A stretch of 64,000 nucleotides of DNA from Anniella stebbinsi (lineage: Eukaryota; Chordata; Lepidosauria; Squamata; Anniellidae), in the NCBI GenBank assembly GCA_029215795.1, contig JARDYH010000002.1, forward strand, positions 58,815,001 to 58,879,000, given 5' to 3'. Below are positions 13,801-22,640 of the stretch, piece by piece. The notes below the pieces were generated by a model. That model saw only the letters and a program-made list of their open reading frames with translations, did no database searches and was not told the DNA's origin. A program made the translations under genes and the position numbers. Each line of letters opens with the position of its first letter. Position 1 is the first letter of the stretch.

Positions 13801-14081
13801 GAGCAGCAGGATTCCTGATATTTTTTTTGACAGCCTTGTGTCAGAAGAATCTTATTAAAGGGTGAAATTAAAATTTGTATCAGATTGTATGTTGGAAGTA
13901 ATTATCTTGTCTTTTTGTCATTTTCCAGCTAAAGGTGCACAAACTCTTTAACAGGTTCCATGTGGAAAGTTTTATACCTACATCGTTATCTTTGATGCAT
14001 TCACCTCCAGATGCCAGAAACATGAGTGAGATCAATATGAGTCCTATGGAGATAAACACGTACAGAATTCATTTGAGATGA
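1737..14081 (+). CDS. MAN2A1: MAN2A1, Golgi alpha-mannosidase II (GH38), C-terminal 327 residues in seven exons
   Basis: The coding parts are 1737-1851, 3453-3586, 4910-5051, 6096-6229, 8029-8223, 10737-10847 and 13929-14081. Together they make 984 nt, or 327 codons plus TGA, and every junction is phase-compatible with GT-AG introns. Family knowledge: Golgi alpha-mannosidase II is a type II membrane protein of the Golgi that removes two mannoses from GlcNAcMan5GlcNAc2 in complex N-glycan maturation. The window covers only the C-terminal beta-rich part of the GH38 fold. The signal anchor, stem and catalytic aspartates lie upstream. Recognisable blocks are [66 protein letters not shown] and the C-terminal [13 protein letters not shown]. 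The last exon ([19 protein letters not shown]) resembles MAN2A1 much more than its paralogue MAN2A2. The protein is about 1,140 residues in mammals, so more than two thirds of the gene lies to the left of the window. Confidence 0.95.
2500..3045 (+). mobile_element. Solo LTR-like element with TATA box and poly(A) signal
   Basis: A TATAAA at 2892-2897 lies 64 bp upstream of an AATAAA at 2961-2966, the compact promoter/poly(A) layout of an LTR. Two other places in the window carry related sequence on the minus strand: 38993-39235 matches the left half (about 2505-2755) and 29187-29280 matches the right end (AATAAAGCCTTTG through the GGTTCAGTCATTTCC region). That shows it is a dispersed repeat. 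No internal retroviral genes are present. Exact ends and target duplication were not resolved, so the borders are approximate. It lies in sense orientation inside the MAN2A1 intron. Confidence 0.6.
2892..2966 (+). promoter_or_regulatory. LTR TATA box (2892-2897) and poly(A) signal (2961-2966)
   Basis: TATAAA and AATAAA lie 64 bp apart inside the LTR-like element. Transcription could in principle start here, and MAN2A1 pre-mRNA could in principle be cleaved here. Whether either occurs is not visible from sequence. Confidence 0.45.
3453..3586 (+). CDS. MAN2A1: MAN2A1 exon
   Basis: The acceptor is ttttatatttag and the donor GTAATT. With the carried-over G the exon reads [20 protein letters not shown] and ends DLNGYQ in phase 0. 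It closely matches the mammalian MAN2A1 segment HIQGIEGQSVEVSNIVDIR. The intron before it carries an LTR-like insertion in sense orientation. Confidence 0.95.
3587..4909 (+). other. MAN2A1 intron
   Basis: It contains a GC-rich patch (about 3735-4035) with a C9-type run and G/A-rich tracts, probably an old repeat, and a palindromic MITE at 4254-4383. The remainder is anonymous AT-rich sequence. Confidence 0.8.
4254..4383. mobile_element. Palindromic MITE (~130 bp)
   Basis: The two ends are inverted copies: GTTGGATCCAGATTT at the left and AAATCTGGATCCAAC at the right. The whole unit folds on itself: CCATTGAAGTCAATGGGACTTAAACTAGT pairs, with mismatches, with the mirror half around 'taatttaagtcccattga'. 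It has no coding capacity. The target duplication is not clear. Confidence 0.7.
4910..5051 (+). CDS. MAN2A1: MAN2A1 exon
   Basis: The start at 4910 is fixed by protein continuity: NGYQ joins [19 protein letters not shown], as in the mammalian protein. The other nearby AG (4919-4920) would be out of frame. The acceptor is unusual because it lacks a clear polypyrimidine tract. The donor is GTAAGT and the exon ends in phase 1 after SLKS. Residues [15 protein letters not shown] are a conserved family block. Confidence 0.93.
5052..6095 (+). other. MAN2A1 intron
   Basis: It includes an A-run at about 5197-5213 and a G-run plus GGA repeat at about 5463-5490. The A-run could be the tail of an old retroposon but no body is recognisable. 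Otherwise the intron is anonymous. Confidence 0.75.
6096..6229 (+). CDS. MAN2A1: MAN2A1 exon with the conserved [14 protein letters not shown] block
   Basis: The acceptor is tttgtttttag and the donor GTAGGA. The exon reads [20 protein letters not shown] and continues to [20 protein letters not shown]. The DDNRGLGQG stretch is the most conserved part of the C-terminal half among class II mannosidases. It ends in phase 0. Confidence 0.95.
6230..8028 (+). other. MAN2A1 intron
   Basis: Only a short GT/GA simple repeat at about 7573-7600 stands out. I recognise no transposon or gene. The small open frames here lack codon structure or family resemblance. Confidence 0.75.
8029..8223 (+). CDS. MAN2A1: MAN2A1 exon, 65 codons
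   Basis: The acceptor is tctttgttttaatag and the donor GTAAGT, and the exon is in phase 0 at both ends. It reads [20 protein letters not shown], then a less conserved linker ([17 protein letters not shown]), then [15 protein letters not shown]. The SYPSLLSH and PCD-H-NLRT blocks match the family. The linker has diverged from mammalian MAN2A1 while the flanks have not. Confidence 0.94.
9185..9485 (+). mobile_element. CR1 LINE 3'-end fragment
   Basis: This is the same family as 1215-1495: 'gtcaagttcatggaggccaaagc', 'tggatgccaattgctag', 'tggttggccactgcggga' and 'agatggacctttgggg' follow in consensus order and end in 'gatccagcacagctttta'. It contains a small CAC trinucleotide expansion at about 9341-9356. 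Confidence 0.75.
9696..10358. mobile_element. Non-autonomous hAT-type foldback element, 663 bp
   Basis: The ends are TAGGGGTGTGCACAC (left) and the inverse of TAGGGATGTGTATCG (right). Flanking 8-mers ATTTTCGG and GTTTTTGG match at 6 of 8 positions, consistent with an aged hAT target duplication. The interior is a long inverted repeat. The left arm (about 9850-10020, starting 'gcctataacttctgtac') pairs with the right arm (about 10040-10200) around a short centre. Arrays of ATCGT motifs lie just inside both ends. No transposase coding region is present, so it must have been mobilised in trans. Confidence 0.8.
10737..10847 (+). CDS. MAN2A1: MAN2A1 exon, 37 codons
   Basis: The acceptor is ttttttctttttcag and the donor GTATTT, and the exon is phase 0 at both ends. 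It reads [20 protein letters not shown] and ends LFCSTTQGK. The HRKGFDC and FCSTTQGK motifs are diagnostic of Golgi mannosidase II. An AG four bases downstream (10739-10740) is a possible alternative acceptor but would break the frame. Confidence 0.94.
10848..13928 (+). other. Last MAN2A1 intron, with antisense L2 remnant
   Basis: About 11,200-11,570 is a GC-rich patch that resembles 43,725-44,075 in its 'gaggcttctgtctgactagg' type end, so it is probably an old repeat. About 12,040-12,200 includes 'caatacctttatttggaccg', typical of a dispersed vertebrate repeat. About 12,385-13,580 is an L2 LINE. Confidence 0.75.
12385..13580 (-). mobile_element. L2-type LINE, reverse transcriptase remnant with frame breaks
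   Basis: Reading the minus strand from about 13,580 down gives, in order but in different frames, reverse transcriptase pieces such as [75 protein letters not shown] and [18 protein letters not shown]. The last is followed by [20 protein letters not shown]. This order and wording are typical of L2/CR1-group LINEs of squamates. Frameshifts and stops show it is dead. It is 5'-truncated and lies antisense to MAN2A1. Confidence 0.85.
13929..14081 (+). CDS. MAN2A1: MAN2A1 terminal coding exon with stop
   Basis: The acceptor is tttgtcattttccag. The exon reads [20 protein letters not shown], then [20 protein letters not shown] and [12 protein letters not shown], followed by TGA at 14079-14081. NMSE is an N-glycosylation sequon in a position where the mammalian protein has NISE. 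The SPMEI-T-RI-LR ending is the standard C-terminus of the family, so the gene end is intact. Confidence 0.95.
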   Translation, partial: LKVHKLFNRFHVESFIPTSLSLMHSPPDARNMSEINMSPMEINTYRIHLR

Positions 14082-14910
14082 AATCTGGCTTTTGAACTTG
14101 GATACTAAAGAGGAAACTGCAACTTTTTGTCTTCTCAAACATTGGTGTGCAATAAGAAGCACATTCTTTTTCCACCTTCTGGATACTGTGACAATAACAT
14201 TCATTCTGAAATTTATTTGATCTCCAAGACCATAAAAAGCCATGATGCAAGCAACTTTCTTATTCTCTTATAAAACGCCAACATCAGTATAAGTAAATAC
14301 AAGACGGGGAGAAACAAAGGGTATTACTTCTCATCAACAAAGTGAATCTCAGGTTTAAATGTTAGTTCATGGTTTCTATGATTTTGTGTTTGAAAGGAGG
14401 GAACATTGATTTGAAATTTGTTTTCTGGTTGGTAGGTGACTCTTAAGTAATTGTATATTGTTGACATCCCAGATACAACTTGGAATTGAATCTGAATATG
14501 CTCTGGCAAAGCTATTGTCCAAATACTTATATAAAGACTTCTATAGATGACAGTTTCAATTTGCTCCACATAGAGTCTGCATTTATCCCACTCTAGCAGT
14601 AGAGTGAAATCCAAGAGCCTTTGAGAAATGTGGAAGATTTTAATCATAATGTCCTATCATCTTGAAGTGCAGAACTTAAATTCTAGAATTTTAGATTCAT
14701 CTTTCTCTGAAAATATCAAAACCTTCCGTTTTGTTACTTGACACATTGGGATATGTGCAATTACTCCATCATATAAAGTAATGAAAGTCAAGTCTATAAT
14801 ATCATGAATACAAGATTTTTTACAGAACATTTGGATACTAATGCTCTCTGAAATGTTTTTTTCTATTTCAATATAACCATATCAAAATAAATGTGCCTTA
14901 TTTTTTATAC
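14082..14910 (+). other. MAN2A1: MAN2A1 3' UTR (approximate end)
   Basis: This is AT-rich non-coding sequence directly after the stop codon with no recognisable transposon. I place the end near 14,905-14,910, about 15-20 bases after the AATAAA at 14886. T- and GT-rich sequence expected of a downstream element follows at about 14,900-14,955. Later AATAAA motifs at 15105 and 15873 could support longer isoforms. The exact cleavage site is inferred. Confidence 0.6.
14886..14891 (+). terminator. Candidate MAN2A1 poly(A) signal AATAAA
   Basis: This is a canonical AATAAA about 0.8 kb after the stop, followed by a T-run and a GT-rich stretch (ttggtgttc, then gtgttttgggg) within 65 bases. That is the arrangement expected of an efficient 3' processing site. 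Confidence 0.6.
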
Positions 14911-15104
14911 GTCTTGTTACTCTTTTGGTGTTCATGCAGTGTTTTGGGGGGTGGAGAGAGGGTTAATACATTAAAACATGTATCTTTTATTTAACAATGA
15001 TGGCGACATTCTGATTTCCTGCACCAAATTTGTGCTGATGGTGTTCTGGATGCTCTGACTATTTGAATGTAGTAAAATGATGTCATAAAACAAAACAATG
15101 GAAG

Positions 15105-15110
15105 AATAAA
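15105..15110 (+). terminator. Alternative downstream AATAAA
   Basis: This is a second canonical hexamer about 1 kb after the stop codon. A third lies at 15873-15878. They could serve distal polyadenylation of MAN2A1, but the flanks offer less support than at 14886. Confidence 0.3.
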
Positions 15111-15420
15111 GAATACTGTAAAGTTCATCTGCTATTGATTAAACTGCAACATACACAGAAATATGAAGGCATGCGAAAGCTGCCTCACCATGTGTATTGT
15201 AGCAAGCAGTGCATTGAGAGAATCATGTGCCTATATTTTTAAAATGCCGCTGTTTGACATCACCATCCATGCTTATGTTACCGGTGTTTGTTAATGAGGA
15301 ATAGCTTCTTCAAATATACTTATTTCTTCAAGTAATTTACATGGAGTTCTTGAAGCCATGTGGGGTTAAAAGTACCACTTCCCTAAACAAAACTACTGTT
15401 TACAATTCAAACCAGTTAAG

Positions 15421-15510
15421 GCTGCAATCCTATAAACACTTATCCAAGAGTAAGCCCTATTGAACCTAATGGGAATTACTTCTGCATGGAGATGTACAGG
15501 ATTGCACTGT
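15421..15510. mobile_element. Short palindromic MITE
   Basis: It begins GCTGCAATCCTATAAACAC and ends GTACAGGATTGCACTGT. The centre is a hairpin around 'gtaagccctattgaacctaa'. Related decayed copies are at about 35,070-35,130, 41,075-41,140 and 41,710-41,800. Confidence 0.6.
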
Positions 15511-16519
15511 AAATTGCAGCTCAGTATGATTCAATTTCCTTTAAACCTAACCATTTTTTAGCTTTACTGATACAAATGAAAATGATTTCCTTTAAAACTA
15601 ATAAACATTTTAATAACTGGAAAAATGGCTTTGATGCTCATACATTTTGTACTATATTAATCAGAACTGTGCCATGTTTTTACTAAGTGTATTTAGCCAC
15701 ACTTCCAGTTTTAAAGATGATATTAAAATCTTTATAATTTTCAAATTTTTGGAGGCTCTCTATAGTTTCCGTATTTCAATTTTTGTATTAGCACAATTTA
15801 ATGTGAATTGTTGGAAAATGGGTAATACATGGGTGGGGGGGTATAAGAAGTTGTAAATGAATAATTTTATGCAATAAACATCCAGTTTTGAACACTTTTC
15901 CTTTAGCTAAAATTCTTAAATGCTTGAAAAATGTCCCTGTAACTACTTTTTTAGTTTTATAGTGTCCATAGTATAACTCTTTACTAAAACCTGATTGTTC
16001 TCTGCAAAAAAAGTATTCAAAATCTTAAATTCTGAAAAAAATATGGATGCAATAAATGATAGTGTGTTGTTTATAGAACATGCTTACAAAGGATGTTTCA
16101 TATGGCTAGACCTGCAAAGGTGTTTACACAGAAATCCTCTTGACTACAGGGGCTTAAGCTTTTTAGAAATCAAATTTAGGATTTTGCAGCCTTTTATCTT
16201 TTTTGAAAAAAAAATGTCAGCAGCTCTTCAGTCATACCTGAATGTTCCTTAACCAGCAGAGTTTTGCTTTAATTTAAAATAATTTCCAGTTATTTTGCAG
16301 GAAAAATGCCTTTTCAGGTCATGGAATTAAATAAATTAAGGTAATGTCATTAGTTTTTTTAGGTTTTGTTTCATCAGGATTTTTATTTCATCTGGATTTT
16401 TTGTTTTTATTTCTTGTGAATATTTTTCAGCATTTGTCATCCTTAGAATTTGATGGTGTCATTTTGATGCCTATATGGGTTGGGAGGGCTCCTTTTATCA
16501 ATGGAAGGCTTGTGATTTT

Positions 16520-18340
16520 TGTTAATTTACCTCCCTCTTCAGTCCCCTCTGCCCCAAAAAACCTGCCCCACAGAATTGGGGACCTTCCGGAATATTGTGG
16601 GCAATGGCACTGGGGGTTGAAGGGGGAGGGAAATTGGGGAAAAGAGCCTCCCTCTCTTTTTGCCAGTGGGAACATTCTGGGTGGAACTCTGCCCAGGGGA
16701 TGCAACCAGTGGCAGAAGCAAAATCTGGATCCAGCTATATATGGTTCAAGGCCAATTCATCAAGCATATAACTTTAAAAAACAAATTAATGCATTTAAAT
16801 CAGCATGTACTGAATAATATACAATTGAAAACATTCTGGGCAGTATCCATGACTGCCCGTTCACCTTTGCTGATGGCATTGTGTCAGCATGCCCCAGCGT
16901 TGGTGCAACAGGAAGCTACCGCTTCCACAAGCAACCCCAGAAATTAGCTGAAACACTAGTTTCCAGAACAGGACAGGTCAATGGAGCTTCCTTCTATGAA
17001 TTTCACTGATCTGCTCCATTCTGGAAATGAACATTTTGGCTTGTTTCTGGTTGCCTTAGACAACACTAGCATCTGGAGAGAAGTCCTGCTGGGGCATGGG
17101 TAGCATTGGATACTACCCTCTATCCGCTCTTCTTAGTAAAGTTGAAGCTAAATGTCTTGTGCAGGAGTTCCATCATGTTAAGGTTTTTGAACATCCACTC
17201 CCACCCCCTGTTTCTTCATACTGTCTCTTGAAATCAGCTTTGTTTAATTCGAAGGTTTTCATGTCTCTCTTCGGGAAGTTTTTTATATCTTTTTTGCGTT
17301 TGGGCAATGTAATATAAGTTTGCTAATAAAAAAGTATTATGATACACCTGTGTCATGCTGCCTTAATCGCCATTTTAGATATAAAACTGTAACTTTTCAA
17401 AATAAAGTTGTACTTTTTCTAAAGATATGTTTTACAAATAAATAATGACCCAGAAGATAGGCATACAAGTATATGCGTAGGCTTTGAAAAGAAAAGGAGG
17501 GAAATACTTTTTTAAGACACTAGACATAAAACTAAATACTCTGAAACATCCTTTAAATTGGAGAAATGAAGTTTTTAAAGCTCACAGTATGAGAAGGTTC
17601 TATCCTCTGTTGCAGGGATGAACAGACTAAGATTACAGGATCAACTTTGTTTTTTATTAGCACCTCATGATTCGCCAGCTGAAGCCTTGTGCAAAAGACC
17701 TAGAACTAAAAAATGTTGACCCCAGGAATTTTCCTTTTTATTTACAAAACATTCATGGAGCCAGTCTTGTCACACTCAAACCCACTCTTTATCCCAAGCT
17801 TCATTTCAGCAGTATATTTCAAGGCAGGGAAGCATAATGTTACACAATTGTTGCTATTGTTAAACAGCTGGGAGTCAAATATAAAGAATTCTGTACCCAG
17901 GAAGTTGTTCTGAGGTCACTGACCTTCCACACACAAATCTGTTCCTGGTTACCGACCACCTAGGGCCAGCCTTACCATTACACAGAGTGAGGCAGTCACC
18001 TCAGATGGTGGGAGGCGGCAATGAAGTGTTGGAGGAGAGAGCTGTGTGCCATGTGGTCTGCCTTGCTCCCCCTAAGCTAGCCTGCTGCCTTCAGGTGCAG
18101 TGGAGGACACTCTCCCATCCACACTATTAAGTAAGATTCAACTGCCAGTTCAGTCAGTTTTTGTACATGGAAACAGGGCTCTATCTTGGTTTTTTTGCAA
18201 CAAAATGTCTTAGGCCAGCCCGGCCACCAGCCTACTTAAATCACCCAGAAGAGATCTGCCTTTGACCTACCTTGTCCTACTGTGTCAGGATTCCCCATAA
18301 TATGGTAGGGAATACTATTATCAAAATAGCCAGCTCTGTG
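16520..18340. other. Intergenic with probable old repeats
   Basis: About 16,520-16,720 is a GC-rich patch similar in style to that at 3.7-4.0 kb. About 17,960-18,230 starts TAGGGCCAGCCTTACCATTA, which resembles an end of a dispersed TIR element, but its partner end is not clear. The rest is anonymous. Confidence 0.45.
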
Positions 18341-18344
18341 GCCC

Positions 18345-18830
18345 ATTTCTCTCAAACATTACAGGCTGTGACATCAGAGCATAACAGCAGTTAGACAGCA
18401 TGATCCTTTGGCTGTTGACTGGCTTGCAAGAAAGCCATTGTGCCATTAGACGGCCTAGAATACCTGATCTAGCTTTGTTTTCTTTGCAGACTCCTGGTGA
18501 GGGAAAGCACAAGGGAAGTACTGCAATAACTTTGTGGACAGCCAAACAAATGCAATAATTGCAAATTGCCCCAATGTCATGATAGAGGGTTCTATTGTTT
18601 CTGTTTTGTGGATTTTGATAATGTGATCTGTTGAATAGAAGCAGGGCAAACAGACATAATGGAGAAGACTAGAGAGCTGGGATATTGCAGTGCGTTCAGC
18701 ACTTGACCTTCTGTACTGGTGCTCTTTAAGCTCAGAGCTAATCAAATAAATAGCTCCTTTGAGCAATATGTACTCAGTGCCTTTGCCTCCATGCTGAGAA
18801 GCTACAAATAACCCCAATAATACCAAGTGA
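18345..18830 (+). repeat. Possible LTR-like repeat
   Basis: About 0.5 kb carries an AATAAA at 18745-18750 followed by a short T/C-rich tail, with a moderate GC composition unlike its flanks. The long open frame on the minus strand here is not recognisable. I cannot define ends or a target duplication, so the LTR reading is only a suggestion. Confidence 0.25.
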
Positions 18831-18949
18831 AAGGGAAGCTCCTACAGATTGGAAGATTGTGCTGGAACTTTGAACCACTCATTTAGTTATTAAACACAGG
18901 TCTCTTATATTCTCTGTGATCCCTATTGCATGTTGAGGCTCTTAAAATG

Positions 18950-19068
18950 GGTGGGGAACTTGTACTCCCCCAGCTGTGGGACTCCAACTCCCAGCATGCT
19001 GGCTGGGGCTGATGGGAGTTGGAGTCCAGCACCATCAGAAAGGTTGTAGATTCCCCCACCCATGCCCT
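18950..19068. mobile_element. Palindromic MITE of the 'gggagttgtagtcc' family
   Basis: The arms 'gggtggggaacttgtactcc' and 'gattcccccaccc' are inverted. The centre pairs CTCCAACTCCCAGCATGCTGG with CTGATGGGAGTTGGAG. This is one of the most abundant palindromic MITE types in lizards. Other copies are at 25047-25136, 26071-26203, 26626-26748 and within 33,790-33,905 and 38,575-38,680. Confidence 0.7.
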
Positions 19069-20746
19069 AAAATATTTAGCAGACATGCAAACTCCACATG
19101 GAACCAAAGGAGAAATATTTTGGATTCTCTTGGAGTACAAAGGGTGATAGATGTTTCAACATAGTCTTGGCATGCATTTTTTTAAAGTATCTTGGTTAAT
19201 ACAAGGCTGCATTCCTAAATAAGCCTCCTTGAGCACTATTGTTAATGGAAATAAGGCATGTAAATTAAAATAAAATAAAGACACCTAGCAGAAAATCGGT
19301 ACCATTGAGTTCAGTGGAACATACATACTAAAATATCACATCTTAATCTTTTGGAGAAAAATCCTAGTCTTGATTTTCTGCTACTTTCTTATTGTTTCCA
19401 GAGCATACATAGCCATAGCCACTTTACCAAAGCTGCATTTTATAGAAGGGAAATGGTTGAATAAATTTTTGTATGTCCCACTATAAGGAATTTCACATGC
19501 CCACCAGTGACAGAACCATTCATATCTGATTGCAGTTGCCATGACAATGGCTCCAGTCGCTCTCCTGCTCAGCATTTGTTCTCCTGGCTCTGCCTCAGCA
19601 TATGATGCTTAGCTTGTGCTTCCTGCTCCAAATTTTCCTTACAAAGGGAGAAGATAAGATAAAGCTAATAGAAGATTAGCAGCAAACATGATAAGAAAAC
19701 ATGTCGGAGGGTAAATTTGTCTTCAAATAAAAAGGAGACTGTGTACACTGAATACAAAATGTCTTGAAATCTGGTTTGCATGGGTGACCAAGCAACAGGA
19801 GGTTGTCATTTCTAATGGGTTAGTGTGGTCTTCTGTGTGAGCGGGATTTTGAGTTCTTCTCATGGTAAGAGCCAGTGTTCAGGTCCGTTAGGTTCTCGTA
19901 TGTCGCAATTTACGAGAAATACATCATTAACTGAAATGGCTTCTAGAAAGGGAAGAGGCCTAGTTGGATGTTCAAATTCTTCATGCCATCAGATTCGCTT
20001 GAGGGAGATCGAGGTGAACATGCCCCCCTCAATTACCCTTCATGGGTCGGATGGTGAAGGGCTGCACAGATTGGAAACCTGATCTTCTAGGGTTCTAAAG
20101 GGTGTGGGAAGGCTACAGAAGCAGTGATGGTACTCCTGTGGGGAATTAAGAGTGCCCAAATAGGGCAAAGTCTGGGGTCTCCAATGTGGTGCCCATTATG
20201 CTCTCCACCATTCTTGATTTTTTAAATTATATTTTAAAAATTATTTATTTTTTAAAAACTGGAAGTCTAGTATGCTACAAAGTGAAGTAGTACGTTCCAG
20301 TGCAGCTTTGGTTGGGTTCCAAAGAGTGGTTTTCTGTTCTGCAGCTGAGACCCCACCTTTACCTTATACTCAGGTTCTTGGACATGTTACTTTTCTTTAA
20401 GTCTTACCAGTTTCCCTTTTGGGAATTAGCATTTTGTAGCCAGCCATGGCAGCCATCTTATGAATGGGCACTCTTACATTTCCATTACATTCTTACAAAC
20501 CTAAAAAGTTTGGGTACACCGAGGCATATCTCTCCACCTTCATCTAATCCAAAATAAATTAAGGCATAGGATGTGCAACCACAAGCTTTTTCCATTGATA
20601 GTCCTATTTTTGGACTTGTTCTGTCATCCAAGACCAAATTCCATAACTTCTAGCATTCCGTCACTGGAGCCAAAAGTTGTAATCTGTGGATTGTTCCAAA
20701 TACCCAAATTTCTTTGAGATAAATCTGTCACCTTGGTCTCTAGGGG
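19069..20746. other. Intergenic
   Basis: About 20,300-20,480 shares wording with about 51,260-51,370 ('cacctttaccttatactcag' and a 'cagccatcttatgaatgg' block), so it is part of a dispersed repeat of unknown class. The remainder is anonymous. Confidence 0.4.
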
Positions 20747-20872
20747 ACAATCCTATGCATGTTTAGACAAAAAAAAGCTCTACAACTCCAAGCATCCCCC
20801 AGCCAGCATGGCTAGTTGGGGCATTCTGGGAAGAGTAGGAATGTTTTCCACCTAAATATGCATAGGAATGCA
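20747..20872. mobile_element. Palindromic MITE, 'AATCCTATGCATGTTTAGAC' family
   Basis: The left end CAATCCTATGCATGTTTAGAC mirrors the right end 'taaatatgcataggaatg'. The middle carries 'ctacaactccaagcatcccc' with a mirror 'ggggcattctgggaagag'. Sister copies are at 22379-22477, 52644-52752 and 60628-60752. Confidence 0.75.
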
Positions 20873-22378
20873 CCACAAAGCAATTAGATAAGCAGTATAT
20901 TTTGTGAAACTATGTTAAGTGAAAATGTACACAGCTCTTTCAAGTGATTTAGGCTAAGTTCTCATTGAACTGGTAAACTGAGTCAGGGCCCAGTCTTTCT
21001 CACTGTAGGTGATGGTGGTGAGGTTTGCATGATTGGATGCCCCCTCTGACAAGCCAGCTTTCTAGGTGGCAGATTTTATATCTTCCACATAGACAGCTGG
21101 CTTGTCAGACAGTAGGTTTCTAGTTGAGCCTTTCTGACAAGCCCATTGTCTAGTGGCATGAGATGCATTCAGTGATGTAAATCCCACTGGCAGTCTGGAT
21201 TCCCTCCCACTAGTTTAATCACCCTAGTGAGGATTAAATTCTCATGAAGGTGGGTGGAACAGATAGCATTGGCAGGACAAATTCACCCACCCCCCTGTGT
21301 GCCCCCAAAAGCTGCTCCAGAGGACTAAGGGATCCTTTAGAGCAGATGGGGAGGGTGGCATGCAGGGGAAGGAGACCCATTGTATAAGCAGATGTCAGCA
21401 CGCACAATGTTGGATGGGACCCAAGAGGAAAAGAACCTTGCATTTACAAGTAATTACAGTTTACACATGCGTTTCAGATTGGTCCTTCTAAAAATCTGCT
21501 TTCAGAAAAAGAACAGTCAAAACGACTTCTAAAACACCACCTCTTGATAAATGTGGATCATAAGTGCCGTGGCTTCCGCAAAATGAGCTGTAACTTTCCC
21601 CATCAGGAAGAGAGTGCAAGTTTGAGATTAGTTATGCATTAAACAATCAATTTAGGGAGACTAATTGGAAAAAGGAAGACCTTGAAATAGAAGTCAATTT
21701 TTTAAAAAGAAACTGGGTAGACTAGCTTTTCTACCACATTTGTCATTCACTTTATCAAGGTAGGTAGCTTGTTCATAATCCATGCAAAAGAAAATGGACC
21801 ACCACCACCCCAAAATTAAAAAAGTCTTAGTGGAAAAAGTACATATTAGATATCTGTGTAGAAATAAGAATCCAGCTTTTAAATCTAGAATATAATAAAA
21901 TAAGAACACAGCTTTTGAATCTAAAATATAATAAAATAAGAACACAGTTTTTGAATTCAGAAAGTAACTAAATGTCATTCTGTGTTGCCTTGGGAAACCT
22001 TGTAAAATCTTCAGCCTGTCAAGGTACAACAGGCAGTTAGTATCAAAGGTGTGGCAGTGTGCATGGCTCCTGTTCAGGATTCCAGCCACTAGCTGTACCC
22101 TTTTCCAGGCTATTCCCTTCCATTGCTGCTCTCTTCTGTTTGTCCATCCACACATCCATCCACACACCACTTACATCAATAAATATATTTCATGGCCACT
22201 GAAAGTGCTCAGTCTTCATTGAGCTTTGTGGGGTGGGTGGGGAGGAAGTTCCCCTTGGTTTTATTCTTTCTAAAGATTTGTTGGACTTCTGCAAGCTGTG
22301 GGGTTTCCCAGACCCTGATGACGCCTCCCTCTTGTGTGTGGATGGTGCTGTTTTGACATACACACATACATTTAGGGG
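20873..22378. other. Intergenic with a hairpin and a short tandem repeat
   Basis: A 13-base inverted repeat (TGACAAGCCAGCT near 21,050 and AGCTGGCTTGTCA near 21,106) flanks about 35 bases. Three 42-bp units lie at 21861-21963. The rest is anonymous. Confidence 0.5.
21861..21963. repeat. Three-copy 42-bp tandem repeat
   Basis: Units begin 'aaataagaatccagctttt', 'aaataagaacacagctttt' and 'aaataagaacacagttttt', each followed by 'gaatctaaaatataat' or similar. Because 42 is a multiple of three, the minus strand reads as a repeated 14-residue peptide, which is a by-product and not a gene. Confidence 0.8.
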
Positions 22379-22477
22379 GGAATCCAATGTATGTTTAGAC
22401 AGAAAAAAGCCCTACAACTCCCCACATTTGTTGGGAGCTGTAAGACTTTTTTTTCTGTCTAGCTATGCATAAGATCC
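22379..22477. mobile_element. Palindromic MITE, 'AATCCTATGCATGTTTAGAC' family
   Basis: Starts 'gaatccaatgtatgtttagac', has the 'ccctacaactccccac' centre and ends 'ctgtctagctatgcataag'. Same family as 20747-20872. Confidence 0.7.
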
Positions 22478-22484
22478 CACCCTT

Positions 22485-22640
22485 GCTTACTGCATTTCTA
22501 TACTGCCCAATAGTCAAAGCTCCCTGGGGATTAAAATAGACAAATCTAATCAAACATAATATAAGAACTAAAACAAATTAAAGCAGCCACAGAATAAAAC
22601 CATGGTAAAAACGATAGAGGACAGCCATAGAGGATGTGTA
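22485..22640 (-). mobile_element. L2-type LINE tail fragment
   Basis: 'atttctatactgcccaatag' followed by 'caaagctccctgggg' and an A-rich run is the start, in reverse orientation, of the 3' end of squamate L2-like LINEs. The same opening occurs at about 57,480, 61,300 and 63,980. Confidence 0.55.

Larger units (their letters stand above)
14911..16519. other. Intergenic, mostly anonymous
   Basis: AT-rich sequence downstream of MAN2A1. A short palindromic MITE lies at 15421-15510. I see no gene or other repeat. Confidence 0.6.

Noticed and set aside
1737..14081. MAN2A2 as the identity of the mannosidase gene
   Set aside because: The linker and C-terminal exons ([26 protein letters not shown]) match MAN2A1 wording. 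MAN2A2 differs clearly in these parts.
18321..18826. Minus-strand open frames of 74 and 123 residues as a gene
   Set aside because: They overlap in different frames, have no recognisable motif, and lie in a probable repeat.
21694..22170. 158-residue minus-strand open frame with repeated FLFYYILDSKAV
   Set aside because: The repeat is simply the 42-bp tandem DNA repeat read in one frame. The flanks have no protein-like features.
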